42,758 nucleotides of DNA from contig MUNG01000129.1 in assembly GCA_002154585.1 (NCBI GenBank), positions 1 through 42,758 of the forward strand. Direction: 5' to 3'. Below, in pieces: positions 17,134-24,850 of the stretch; within the stretch, counting starts at the first letter, position 1; the number at the start of each line of letters is the position of its first letter. The notes below the pieces were generated by a model that had not been told where the DNA came from, searched no databases, and saw only the letters and a program-made list of their open reading frames with translations. This DNA comes from Streptomyces pseudogriseolus. GTDB taxonomy: Bacteria; Actinomycetota; Actinomycetes; Streptomycetales; Streptomycetaceae. The position numbers were made by a program, and so were the translations under genes.

Positions 17134-18882
17134 ATGACCACGGTGGTGAACAGGGCGGAGGCCGCCGAGCGGGCCGTGCGGGAACGTACAGCACGGCTCG
17201 AGCACGAGCTCGGCGATCTCGACGACCCCGGCAACCCGCTGGGCGCGGACCACATCCTCGCCGCCGACGGACGGCAGCAGCTTCTGCCCGTCGGGGAACG
17301 GGTCCTCGACACCTTCGGGCTGAACGCCGAGTTCGTCCCGCGCGAACTCGGCGGCCGGCTCGACCGCCTCGACGTGCTCGCCCGGATCCTGCGCGCCGTC
17401 TTCCGCCGGGACGCCTCCCTCGGCCTCGGCTACGGGATGACCTCGTACCTGGCGGCGGCCGTCGTCTGGGCGGGCGGCTCCGGGCAGCAGCGGCGGCGCA
17501 CCGCCGACCTGCTGCTGTCCGGCGGCCGGATGGCGTGCGCCTACCCCGAGCCGGCCCCCGGCAACGACTTCCTGCACAACCGCCTCACGGCCGTGCGGGA
17601 CGCCGGGGGCCACCGGCTCGACGGCCGCAAGGAGGCGCTCAACAACGCCGCGCGCGCCGACGCGCTCGTGGTGTTCGCGCACACCCCCGAGGCCGGTGAC
17701 GACGCGAGCACCGCCTTCCTGCTGCCCGGTCCCCGCTCGGGCGGCGAGGGCGTCGCCCTGCTGCCCAGGCGGCGCACCAGCGGCATCAGGGGCTGCGTCG
17801 TACAAGGCCTGGAATTCACCGCTCACCGGCTGGGCCCCGGCCGGATGCTCGGCGCCGAGGGGGGCGGCGCGCCGCTCGCCGAACGGGTCTTCCCCGTCAC
17901 CCGCGCCGTCGGCCCCTCGATGGCGCTCGGCTGCGCCGACACCGCGCTGCGCACCGCCGTCGCCTTCGCCCGGGCCCACCGCTCCCGCAGCCGCGCCTCG
18001 CTGCGCAGTGCCCGCACCCGCTCCGCCCTCGTGGACGCCTTCACCGACCTGCTGGTGTGCGACTGCCTCTCCCTCGTCGCCACCCGGGCCGTGCACCTGC
18101 TGCCGCGCGAGAGCCGGGCCCTGAGCTCGGCCGTGAAGTACCTGCTGCCGACGGTCCTCACCGAGATGGTGTACGACCTGTCCATCGTCCTGGGCGCCGA
18201 GTCCTACGTCACCGGCGGCGTCTACGGGCTGTTCCACAAGGCGGCCCGCGACCTGCCGATGATCGGGCTGGGCAGCGCGGGCACGGCCGCCAGCCGCTCC
18301 GCCATCGTCGAGCATCTCCTGCGCGTCCCCACCCTGACCGCCCCGGCGGCGCAGGCCGGGCCGGACCGCGCCGTCCGCGCCGGACTGTTCCGCCTGTTCG
18401 ACGCCGGCTTGTCCCCGGTACGCCACGACGAACTGACCCGCTCCGCCGACGGCGACACGCTGCTCGGCTCGCTCGAGGACATGGCCCGCGAGGCCCGGGC
18501 CGCCCGCGGCGAGTTCGCCGAGGCCCTGGGCGAGGCGGCCGACGCGCTCGTGACCGAGCTGCGGCTCCTGCGCGAGGACTGTGCGGGTCCCGCGGTCCGG
18601 CCCTCCCCCCGCGGCCTGAGCCCCCGGGTCTACGCCCTCGCCGACCGCTACGCCCTGATCGCCGCCGGCGCCGCCTGCCTCGGCGTCTGGCTGGACGGAA
18701 TCCCCGGCCTCCCCGGCGGATCCGCCTGGGCCGCCCTGGCCCTGGCCCGTGTGGTGGGCCGGCTGGACCGCACCGCCGTTCGTGTCCCGGAAGCGGGCGC
18801 GGAACGCCTGCTGGCCGAGGTGCTGGACCGCTTCGACGACTCACGCAGCTACGACCTGTACGCCACCCCGATCGGCCGATGA
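17134..18882 (+). CDS. Acyl-CoA dehydrogenase-like flavoprotein
   Basis: A 582-residue member of the acyl-CoA dehydrogenase superfamily: N-terminal helical domain, middle beta domain (about 130-240) and two C-terminal helical bundles, longer than the usual ~390 residues. Near residue 385 the family's Y-E-G-T-type segment, holding the catalytic Glu, reads GLGSAGTAAS, so the usual base is not visible. It may desaturate an ACP-bound starter acyl chain using another base, or it may be non-catalytic. It lies with a tiny ORF, the PPTase and the thioesterase in one plus-strand run; the next start follows nine bases after its stop. Confidence 0.78.
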   Translation: MTTVVNRAEAAERAVRERTARLEHELGDLDDPGNPLGADHILAADGRQQLLPVGERVLDTFGLNAEFVPRELGGRLDRLDVLARILRAVFRRDASLGLGYGMTSYLAAAVVWAGGSGQQRRRTADLLLSGGRMACAYPEPAPGNDFLHNRLTAVRDAGGHRLDGRKEALNNAARADALVVFAHTPEAGDDASTAFLLPGPRSGGEGVALLPRRRTSGIRGCVVQGLEFTAHRLGPGRMLGAEGGGAPLAERVFPVTRAVGPSMALGCADTALRTAVAFARAHRSRSRASLRSARTRSALVDAFTDLLVCDCLSLVATRAVHLLPRESRALSSAVKYLLPTVLTEMVYDLSIVLGAESYVTGGVYGLFHKAARDLPMIGLGSAGTAASRSAIVEHLLRVPTLTAPAAQAGPDRAVRAGLFRLFDAGLSPVRHDELTRSADGDTLLGSLEDMAREARAARGEFAEALGEAADALVTELRLLREDCAGPAVRPSPRGLSPRVYALADRYALIAAGAACLGVWLDGIPGLPGGSAWAALALARVVGRLDRTAVRVPEAGAERLLAEVLDRFDDSRSYDLYATPIGR

Positions 18883-18891
18883 GGAGAACCC

Positions 18892-19026
18892 GTGACGGAC
18901 CACCAGGACACCGGCCGCGCGCCGGAGACGTTGAGTACCGCCCTGCCCGACCTGCTGACCGGCGTGCACACCCTCGGCACCCCGGCCGGACGGCTGGGGC
19001 ACATGACCGGGCTGCCGGTGGCGTGA
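18892..19026 (+). CDS. Very small hypothetical protein (44 aa)
   Basis: A 44-residue frame beginning with GTG 18892, preceded by GAGGAG at ideal spacing. Its TGA overlaps the ATG of the PPTase (GTGATG at 19022-19028). The sequence is polar with Thr/Leu/Pro/Gly and no Cys or Trp, and nothing in it is recognisable. Support comes from the ribosome site and the tight coupling on both sides. It could be a translated leader for the PPTase or a genuine small protein. Confidence 0.45.
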   Translation: MTDHQDTGRAPETLSTALPDLLTGVHTLGTPAGRLGHMTGLPVA

Positions 19027-19823
19027 TGCGGCCGCTTCGCAACCGCGGTCCCGCCGACTCCTGGCTGCCGGTCCGCCGGGAGATCGCCGTGTCCGGCACG
19101 GCCGTGGTCTACGCGGCCGTCGCCGACTGGCTGCCCGACGATCTCGAACGCCCCGAAGTCGCCGCCGCCCTCGGCCGGGACCACAGACGGCTGCTGGAGA
19201 TGACGCACGCCCAGGGGCGGTCCCGGTTCGTCACGTCCCGGCTGCTGCTGAAGTCGGCGGCGGCGGCCGTGCTCGGCACCACTCCCGGCGAACTGGAACT
19301 CGCCTACAAGCTCGGCGGACGGCCCCATCTGCGGGGCGTCGACCAGCTGGACGTCAGCCTCAGCCACACGGAGGAACTCCTCGTGGTCGGCCTGACCCGC
19401 ACCGGCCGCGTCGGCGTCGACGCCGAGAACGCGGACCGGCGGATGCTCGGCCTCGGCACCGAACGCCAGGTGTGCACCCCGCACGAGCTGGAGGCCCTGC
19501 ACCGCGTCCCCGAGGAGCGGCGCAACCGCGAACTGGTGCGGCTGTGGACGCTCAAGGAGGCGTACAGCAAGGCCATCGGACAAGGACTCAGGTTCCGCTT
19601 CACCGAGTTCGGGTTCGCCCCCGAGGACCAGCGGGCGCAGATGCTGCGGCCGGACGGCACCCCCGGGGCGGGCTGGGAGTGGTCCTTCCACAGCTGGCTC
19701 ACGGAGGAGTCGTACACGATCAGCGCGGCCGTCCACGACCCCGGATTCGGGGGGCGCATACCGGCCACGGCCGCCCGCCCGCTGCTCCCGGCCGTGCCCG
19801 ATCCGCGCTTGAGCGGGCGTTGA
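19026..19823 (+). CDS. Sfp-type 4'-phosphopantetheinyl transferase
   Basis: A 265-residue Sfp/Gsp-type enzyme that attaches phosphopantetheine from CoA to carrier proteins. The signatures are GVDAENADRR (Asp132 and Glu134 bind Mg2+), WTLKEAYSKAIGQGL (W174, K177, E178, K182) and the upstream SLSHTEEL. It should activate the free ACP (21573-21842) and the carrier domain of the ACP-AT protein. ATG 19026 overlaps the stop of the 44-aa frame. The length is normal for the Sfp class. Confidence 0.93.
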   Translation: MRPLRNRGPADSWLPVRREIAVSGTAVVYAAVADWLPDDLERPEVAAALGRDHRRLLEMTHAQGRSRFVTSRLLLKSAAAAVLGTTPGELELAYKLGGRPHLRGVDQLDVSLSHTEELLVVGLTRTGRVGVDAENADRRMLGLGTERQVCTPHELEALHRVPEERRNRELVRLWTLKEAYSKAIGQGLRFRFTEFGFAPEDQRAQMLRPDGTPGAGWEWSFHSWLTEESYTISAAVHDPGFGGRIPATAARPLLPAVPDPRLSGR

Positions 19824-19900
19824 GCGGCCTTCCAGGAGGTGCGGTGACGCTCGGAGCCCGCACCCACCTGGGCGGTGCGGGACCGAAGGAGGGGGGTCCG

Positions 19901-20659
19901 GTGCGTCGATATCTCGCCGTACGGCCGGAGGCCGACGGGACGCGGACACGACTGCTGTGCTTCCACCACGCCGGCGCGGGGGCCCTCTCCTACGCCGGCT
20001 GGCGCCGGCGGGTCGGCCCAGGGGTGACCGTCCTCCCTGTGCGGCTGCCCGGCCGGGAGACCCGGCTGCGCGAACCGCGGATCACCGACGCCGGACGGCT
20101 GATGGAGGAACTGCAGGCCGACCTCGGCCCGCTGCTCGACGCCCCGCACGCCTTCTACGGGCACAGCATGGGCGCGCTCGTCGCCTACCGGTTCGCCCTG
20201 CACCGCGCGGAGGCGGGACTGCGCCCGCCGGTGCTGCTGCTGGCCGGCGCCTGCGCCGCGCCTCAGCTTCCCTCGGCCCTGCTGGACCGGCCGGGCCTCG
20301 AAAGCCTCACCGACGAGGAGCTGACGAGGGTGATGCCCGAAGAGGAGAGCATGCCCGAGGCGCTGCGGGCCCGGCCCGCGCTGCTGCGGGCCACCCTCGA
20401 CACCCTCCGCGCCGACCTGCTGCTGGCCCGCTCGCTGCGCGCCGCGCCGGTCCGCCGGCTGCCGTGTTCCGTCCGGGCGTACGCCGGGAGGGACGACCGT
20501 GTGGTGACGGTCGGGCAGGTGAGCGCCTGGAAGCAGTGCTCCGGCGGCGACTTCCGGCTGTCGACCGTCCCCGGCGCGCACTTCTTCGTGCGCGGTCGTG
20601 ACGTGCCCCGGGCCGTCGGCCGGGCGCTGCGCTCCGCGACGCCGGTGACCACCGGCTGA
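19901..20659 (+). CDS. Type II thioesterase (alpha/beta hydrolase)
   Basis: A 252-residue GrsT/RifR-like thioesterase: the FHHAGAGALSYAGW oxyanion segment, nucleophile S89 in YGHSMGAL, an Asp in YAGRDDRVV and a catalytic His in VPGAHFF. Such enzymes remove aberrant acyl groups from carrier proteins and can release starter acids. GTG 19901 is chosen because AAGGAGGGGG lies just upstream; an in-frame GTG at 19844 also has AGGAGG and would add 19 residues. It closes the starter-unit block and precedes the second SARP by 28 bp. Confidence 0.9.
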   Translation: MRRYLAVRPEADGTRTRLLCFHHAGAGALSYAGWRRRVGPGVTVLPVRLPGRETRLREPRITDAGRLMEELQADLGPLLDAPHAFYGHSMGALVAYRFALHRAEAGLRPPVLLLAGACAAPQLPSALLDRPGLESLTDEELTRVMPEEESMPEALRARPALLRATLDTLRADLLLARSLRAAPVRRLPCSVRAYAGRDDRVVTVGQVSAWKQCSGGDFRLSTVPGAHFFVRGRDVPRAVGRALRSATPVTTG

Positions 20660-20687
20660 CCACCATCGTTCCGAAGGAGTTCTGCGG

Positions 20688-21518
20688 ATGGACATCAGCG
20701 TCCTCGGCCCGTTCCGGGCCACCCTCGCCGGGGTTCCGGTGCACCTCACCGCCGTCAAGCCGCGCAAGGTGTTCGCGCTGCTCGCCCTCCAGGCCGACGA
20801 GGTCGTCTCGGTCGCCTCTCTGGTGGAGGAGGTCTGGGGGGAGAGCCCACCGCGCAGTGTGCAGACCACGCTGCAGACCTACATCCTCCAGATACGCCAC
20901 GTCATCGCGGCCGCGCTCGGCGACGAGCAGGCCGAACTGCCGTGCGGGGCCAAGAGCGTGCTCGTGACCGAGCCGGGCGGGTACCGGCTCGACACCCAGG
21001 GCGGTCTGATCGACGCCCGCGAGTACGACGCCCTCTCCTCGGCCGGGCACCGGGCGCTGGAGCAGCGCGACTGGGCCGAGGCGTCGTCGTACTTCCGGCG
21101 GGCCCTCGCCCTGTGGCACGGGCGGGCTCTCGCCGACGTCCAGTGCGGGCCCCTTCTCGAGGTGGAGGCGACCCGGCTCGACGAGTCGCGGATGAGCGTT
21201 CTTCACGGACGGATCGAGGCGGACCTGAGGCTCGGCCGTCACCATGAGCTCGTCGGGGAGCTCTCCGGCCTCGCCGCGCGGCACCCGCTCCACGAGGGCC
21301 TGCACGAACAGCTGATGCTCGCGCTGTACCGGGCGGGCCGGCGCAGCGACGCGCTCGAGGTCTACCACCACCTGCGGACCGCGCTCAACCAGAGCCTCGG
21401 CCTCGATCCCTCACCCGCCATCGAGCAGCTGCACCGTGCGGTGCTCGACTCCTCCGCACGCCTCGAACCGGCGGGCGCGCCGCACCGCGGCACGCCCGTG
21501 CTGGCCGGCCCGCGCTGA
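20688..21518 (+). CDS. SARP-family transcriptional activator (second copy)
   Basis: A 276-residue SARP with an OmpR-type winged helix (about 1-100, KPRKVFALLALQADEVVSV and TTLQTYILQIRHVI) and the activation domain (about 105-250). It is clearly paralogous to the SARP at 6927-7724, but has an 11-residue Pro/Gly-rich tail and a slightly longer loop. AAGGAG precedes ATG 20688. It is placed directly before the minimal PKS operon, the usual position for a pathway-specific activator. Confidence 0.93.
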   Translation: MDISVLGPFRATLAGVPVHLTAVKPRKVFALLALQADEVVSVASLVEEVWGESPPRSVQTTLQTYILQIRHVIAAALGDEQAELPCGAKSVLVTEPGGYRLDTQGGLIDAREYDALSSAGHRALEQRDWAEASSYFRRALALWHGRALADVQCGPLLEVEATRLDESRMSVLHGRIEADLRLGRHHELVGELSGLAARHPLHEGLHEQLMLALYRAGRRSDALEVYHHLRTALNQSLGLDPSPAIEQLHRAVLDSSARLEPAGAPHRGTPVLAGPR

Positions 21519-21572
21519 CCGGCCGCGCCGTCCGTCGTCCCCAATCCAGCCGAAGGACCGAAAGGAACCATC

Positions 21573-21842
21573 GTGAGCGACATCACCCTGTCCGAGCTCG
21601 GCCAGCTGCTTCTCGAATGCGTCGGCGCCCCGGAGGAGGGCATGGCCTTCGAGGGCGAGGACGCCCTCGACACCCCCTTCCTGGAGTTCGGCTACGACTC
21701 CCTCGCCCTGCTCCAGGTCACCAGCGTCATCAACCGCACCTACGGCATCGTCCTCGACGACGACGCCGTGGCGGAGGCCGAGACGCCGCGCATGCTGCTG
21801 CAGATGATCGCGGCGGCGCCGCGCGCCGGGGCGGTCCGATGA
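21573..21842 (+). CDS. Type II PKS acyl carrier protein
   Basis: An 89-residue ACP: a four-helix carrier fold with phosphopantetheine Ser S43 in FGYDSLALLQV, typical of aromatic PKS ACPs. It carries the poly-beta-ketone chain made by KSalpha/KSbeta. GTG 21573 follows GAAAGGAA, and its stop overlaps the start of the ketoreductase-like SDR. Unusually the ACP is about 3 kb upstream of the ketosynthase genes rather than right after KSbeta. Confidence 0.95.
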   Translation: MSDITLSELGQLLLECVGAPEEGMAFEGEDALDTPFLEFGYDSLALLQVTSVINRTYGIVLDDDAVAEAETPRMLLQMIAAAPRAGAVR

Positions 21843-22567
21843 CCGACGACGCCCGCCGGGTGCTGGTCACCGGAGGCACCCGCGGCATCGGCCGGGCGAC
21901 GGCACTCGCCTTCGCCCGCTCCGGTGCCCGGCTCGTCGTCGCCCACCGGGGCGACGGCCGGGCGGCCGACCGGCTCACCCGTGAACTGGACGAACTGGGC
22001 GCCGACTTCACCCTGGTCGCGGCCGACCTCACCGAACCGGCCGGAGCCGACCGGCTGGCCGAGGCGGTCCGGCTCCGGTTCGGCGGGCTGGACGTCCTGG
22101 TGAACAACCTGGGCGTCGACGGGCACGTCCCGTTCGAGAAGCTCACCGAGGACGAGTGGCACCGCGTCCTCGGCCACAACACCACCTCGGCCTACCTGGT
22201 CACCCGAGCGGTGCTCGACCTGCTGGGCGAGGGGGCGTCGATCGTCACCATCGGCGCGTCCGTCGCCCTGCGCGGCCGGCCCCTGGGCGTGCACTACAGC
22301 GCCTCCAAGGCCGCACTGGTCGGTTTCACCCGGTCCCTCGCCAAGGAACTCGGCGACCGCCGGATCCGGGTCAACCTGGTTGCGCCCGGCGTCACCAGGG
22401 ACGAGGACGACGACCTGCCGCCGCAGCTGGCGGCCCGCCTCACCGCGCTGACCGCCCTCGGACGGCTCGGCCGCCCCGAGGACGTCGCGGGCGCGGTGCT
22501 GTATCTCGCCGGTGACTCGGCCGCCTACGTCACCGGCACCACCATCGAAGTCGACGGAGGAATCTGA
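21839..22567 (+). CDS. SDR-family ketoreductase (first)
   Basis: A 242-residue short-chain dehydrogenase: NADP-binding TGGTRGIG (11-18), NNLG in place of NNAG (89-92), and catalytic S141, Y153 and K157 (YSASK). FabG-like reductases in aromatic clusters reduce one carbonyl of the nascent chain or a later cyclised intermediate. ATGA overlaps link it to the ACP before it and the SchA/CurD protein after it, so the three are one translational unit. The reduced position cannot be told. Confidence 0.93.
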   Translation: MTDDARRVLVTGGTRGIGRATALAFARSGARLVVAHRGDGRAADRLTRELDELGADFTLVAADLTEPAGADRLAEAVRLRFGGLDVLVNNLGVDGHVPFEKLTEDEWHRVLGHNTTSAYLVTRAVLDLLGEGASIVTIGASVALRGRPLGVHYSASKAALVGFTRSLAKELGDRRIRVNLVAPGVTRDEDDDLPPQLAARLTALTALGRLGRPEDVAGAVLYLAGDSAAYVTGTTIEVDGGI

Positions 22568-22962
22568 TGCCGTACGCCGCCATCACCTACCGGGTGAAGC
22601 CCGGTCACGAGGAGGAGATCGCCGAGATCTTCGCCCACTTCCGCAGGGTCGACACACCCGACTTCACCGGCGAGGACGGCGACCGGGCCGGACGGCTGCT
22701 CGGCACGGGCGTGTTCATCAAGGACGACGTCGTGGTCCGCGTCATCCATTACGAGGGCGACTTCGAGGCCATCGGCCGGCACATGTCGCAGCAGAAGGGC
22801 GTGCACATCCTGGAGAGCAAGCTCGCCCCGTACCTGGCCGAGGCCCGGACCACGGACACGACGACGCCCGAGGGATTCGCCGAGCACTTCCGGCAGTCCA
22901 CCATGCGCACCGTCGCGCAGCTCACCGTGGAGAGCCACCCCGCGGGGGCCGGCCGGCCATGA
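22567..22962 (+). CDS. SchA/CurD-domain polyketide protein (first)
   Basis: A 131-residue protein opening MPYAAITYRVKPGHEEEI, characteristic of the SchA/CurD domain family known from spore-pigment and pentangular aromatic PKS clusters. It is a ferredoxin-like alpha+beta fold related to ABM/TcmI proteins and probably acts in late ring cyclisation or oxidation; the precise role in the family is not established. It is paralogous to the minus-strand protein at 23498-23881. Its start and stop overlap the neighbouring genes (ATGA on both sides). Confidence 0.85.
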   Translation: MPYAAITYRVKPGHEEEIAEIFAHFRRVDTPDFTGEDGDRAGRLLGTGVFIKDDVVVRVIHYEGDFEAIGRHMSQQKGVHILESKLAPYLAEARTTDTTTPEGFAEHFRQSTMRTVAQLTVESHPAGAGRP

Positions 22963-23420
22963 CAGCGATCGAGGGCGGCCTCGGGGTCGCGGCGCTCCTG
23001 GGCGCCGGGGTCACCGCGGGCGTGCTGTTCGCCGTTGCGCTGAGCGTGCTGCCCGCGCTGTTCGCGATGGAGACCGGCACCTATGTGTACGCGCATCAGC
23101 TGCTGGGACGGAACTGGGACCCCACCATGCCGGTCATCGTGCTGAGCAGCACACTGGCCGACACGGTGCTCGCGGTCGTCGGCGAGGGCGCCCCACGGGT
23201 GCTGTTCGCGGTCGCCGCGGTCCTGCTCCTCGGCGTCTCCGGCGTCTCGCACCTGTGCAACGTGCCCATCAACCGCCGGGTCAAGTCGGTCACGGACCCC
23301 GGCCGGCTTCCCGCCGACTGGCAGGACCCCCGCCCGCTGTGGCGGCGCTGGCACCTGCTGCGCACCACGCTCGCGGTGTGCGCCCTGGCCCTCACGGCCG
23401 CCGGCGTCACCGCCTGGTAG
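22959..23420 (+). CDS. DUF1772 / anthrone oxygenase-like membrane protein (first)
   Basis: A 153-residue protein with four predicted membrane helices (about 7-27, 57-77, 83-103 and 134-152) and the family patterns YVYAHQLLGRNWDPTMP and NVPINRR. Some DUF1772 members are anthrone oxygenases in aromatic polyketide pathways, converting the central ring to a quinone. It is a paralogue of 27913-28374. ATG 22959 overlaps the preceding stop. It ends this operon just before a strong bidirectional terminator. Confidence 0.88.
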   Translation: MTAIEGGLGVAALLGAGVTAGVLFAVALSVLPALFAMETGTYVYAHQLLGRNWDPTMPVIVLSSTLADTVLAVVGEGAPRVLFAVAAVLLLGVSGVSHLCNVPINRRVKSVTDPGRLPADWQDPRPLWRRWHLLRTTLAVCALALTAAGVTAW

Positions 23421-23436
23421 AGGGCGCCCGGTACGT

Positions 23437-23475
23437 CCGGACGGCCCCCGCACACCATGTGCGGGGGCCGTCCGG
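23437..23475. terminator. 17-bp bidirectional hairpin terminator
   Basis: Arms 23437-23453 and 23459-23475 are perfectly complementary across a 5-nt loop. The hairpin lies between the convergent DUF1772 gene (ends 23420) and the minus-strand SchA/CurD gene (ends 23498), so it can serve both. Confidence 0.85.
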
Positions 23476-23497
23476 CGGTTCGCGTCGCGGGCCGCGG

Positions 23498-23881
23498 TCA
23501 GCCCGCGGCTCCCTGCAGGTCCCGTACGGAGATCTGGGCCACCGTGTTCAGCAGACTGCGCCGGAAGGTGGCCACGAAGCCCTCCACCGTGTCCGTGTCC
23601 CGGGGCCTGGTCAGATACGGCTTCAGCTTGGCCTCCACCTCCCGGACGCCCGGCTGCGAGGCCATGTGGCGGGCCACGGCCTCCAGGTCCCCGGTGTACT
23701 CGATGACCCGGACCAGGGTGTCGTCACGCAGGAAGACGGCGGTGGCCAGGATCGTGCCGGCCGCCTCGCCCGCCTCGTCGCGCACCTGGCTGCTGCGCAC
23801 CCGCCTGAAATTCGCGAAGATCTCCGTCAGTTCCTTCTCGTACCCCGGCTTGATGTCGTACGTGATGGCTGCGAACGGCAT
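23498..23881 (-). CDS. SchA/CurD-domain polyketide protein (second)
   Basis: A 127-residue SchA/CurD protein (MPFAAITYDIKPGYEKEL at the N-terminus), clearly paralogous to the one at 22567-22962. It is the only minus-strand gene inside the PKS core. It is expressed from the 202-bp divergent region shared with the TcmI-like cyclase, with terminator 23437-23475 behind it. GAGGAA lies ten bases before ATG 23881. Two such proteins in one cluster suggests two distinct cyclisation or oxidation steps; I cannot say which. Confidence 0.85.
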   Translation of the reverse strand: MPFAAITYDIKPGYEKELTEIFANFRRVRSSQVRDEAGEAAGTILATAVFLRDDTLVRVIEYTGDLEAVARHMASQPGVREVEAKLKPYLTRPRDTDTVEGFVATFRRSLLNTVAQISVRDLQGAAG

Positions 23882-24083
23882 GCCTGTCCCACTTCCTCAC
23901 TGGTCCGAGCGGACTACGCCACGTCGGGCCCAGCCCAGCCGACGCCGCACGAGAACCGCTCGAACCCCGGAACAGCGCGCGGACTCCACCGTTTCAGACG
24001 GATTCGAGCAGCTCTGTAGTCCGCGGTGGGACGTTCCGGTCGACCGCCCGAAGAGGGCCCGGCACCGGACCCAGGAGGTATCC

Positions 24084-24419
24084 GTGCACCGCACCCTGAT
24101 CGTCGCCAAGCTCCGTCCGAACAGGACGGACGACATCGCGAAGATCTTCGACGAGTCGGACTCCACCGAGCTGCCCCACATGGTCGGCGTCGACCGCCGC
24201 ACCCTGTTCACCTTCCACGGCCTGTACTTCCACCTCGTCGAGGCCGGCCAGGACATCGGCCCGAACCTGTACCGGGCGCGCAGCCACCCGCTCTACGACG
24301 ACATCAACACCCGGCTCGCCGAGTGCGTGGAGCCCTACGACCCGAACTGGCAGGAGCCCAAGGACGCCATGGCCGAGCCCTTCTACATCTGGACCAAGGA
24401 CGGAGGGCGGGTGCTGTGA
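24084..24419 (+). CDS. TcmI-family polyketide cyclase
   Basis: A 111-residue TcmI-type cyclase (ferredoxin-like dimer) with the family pattern ESDSTELPHMVGVDRRTLF and FHGLYFHLVE. TcmI and WhiE ORF VII-type enzymes close the last ring(s) of tetra- and pentacyclic aromatic polyketides. GTG 24084 has AGGAGG at 24073-24078. It starts the KS operon: TcmI-like, cupin, KSalpha and KSbeta overlap one another by four bases. Confidence 0.92.
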   Translation: MHRTLIVAKLRPNRTDDIAKIFDESDSTELPHMVGVDRRTLFTFHGLYFHLVEAGQDIGPNLYRARSHPLYDDINTRLAECVEPYDPNWQEPKDAMAEPFYIWTKDGGRVL

Positions 24420-24850
24420 CCACCGCCATCAGCCGCACCGTGAAGGTGTCGTCGGACGAGGTCGAGCCCAACACCAAGCGCGGCGGGGACATCCGCGTCA
24501 CGCTCAGCCCCCGCACCGTGGGCTGCACCTCGGGGTTCGGCGGCGTCATGACCCTGGAACCCGGCGACTGGGTCACCGAGCACTACCACCCCTTCTCCGA
24601 GGAGTTCCTGCACGTCATCGACGGCACCCTGGAGATGACCCTGGACGGGCGGCAGATCGCCCTGCAGGCCGGTGACTCGCTGCTGGTGCCCATCGGCGTC
24701 CGCCACCGTCTGGTCAACACCGGCGAGGTGACCGCGCGCGCGGCCTTCCACCTCTCCCCGCTCGCCCCCCGGCCCGAGCTGGGCCACGTGGACACCGAGC
24801 AGGCGCAGCGCCCCGGCGAGGCCAACCCGGACGTGGGTGGGGCGCCGTGA
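24416..24850 (+). CDS. Cupin protein (WhiE ORF II-like)
   Basis: A 144-residue single-domain cupin. Motif 1 (about 50-66) has a metal-binding His pair and Glu in [16 protein letters not shown], and motif 2 has the distal His in [12 protein letters not shown]. Cupins directly upstream of KSalpha are a regular part of spore-pigment and pentangular clusters; they may act in cyclisation, quinone formation or decarboxylation, but the reaction is unsettled. GTG 24416 overlaps the TcmI stop, and its own end overlaps the KSalpha GTG. Confidence 0.88.
   Translation: MTTAISRTVKVSSDEVEPNTKRGGDIRVTLSPRTVGCTSGFGGVMTLEPGDWVTEHYHPFSEEFLHVIDGTLEMTLDGRQIALQAGDSLLVPIGVRHRLVNTGEVTARAAFHLSPLAPRPELGHVDTEQAQRPGEANPDVGGAP

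Noticed and set aside
23882..24083. SARP-type heptamers in the SchA/CurD-TcmI divergent region
   Set aside because: TCGAACC, TCGAGCA and TCGACCG words are present but not at 11-bp spacing, so the evidence is too weak to list.
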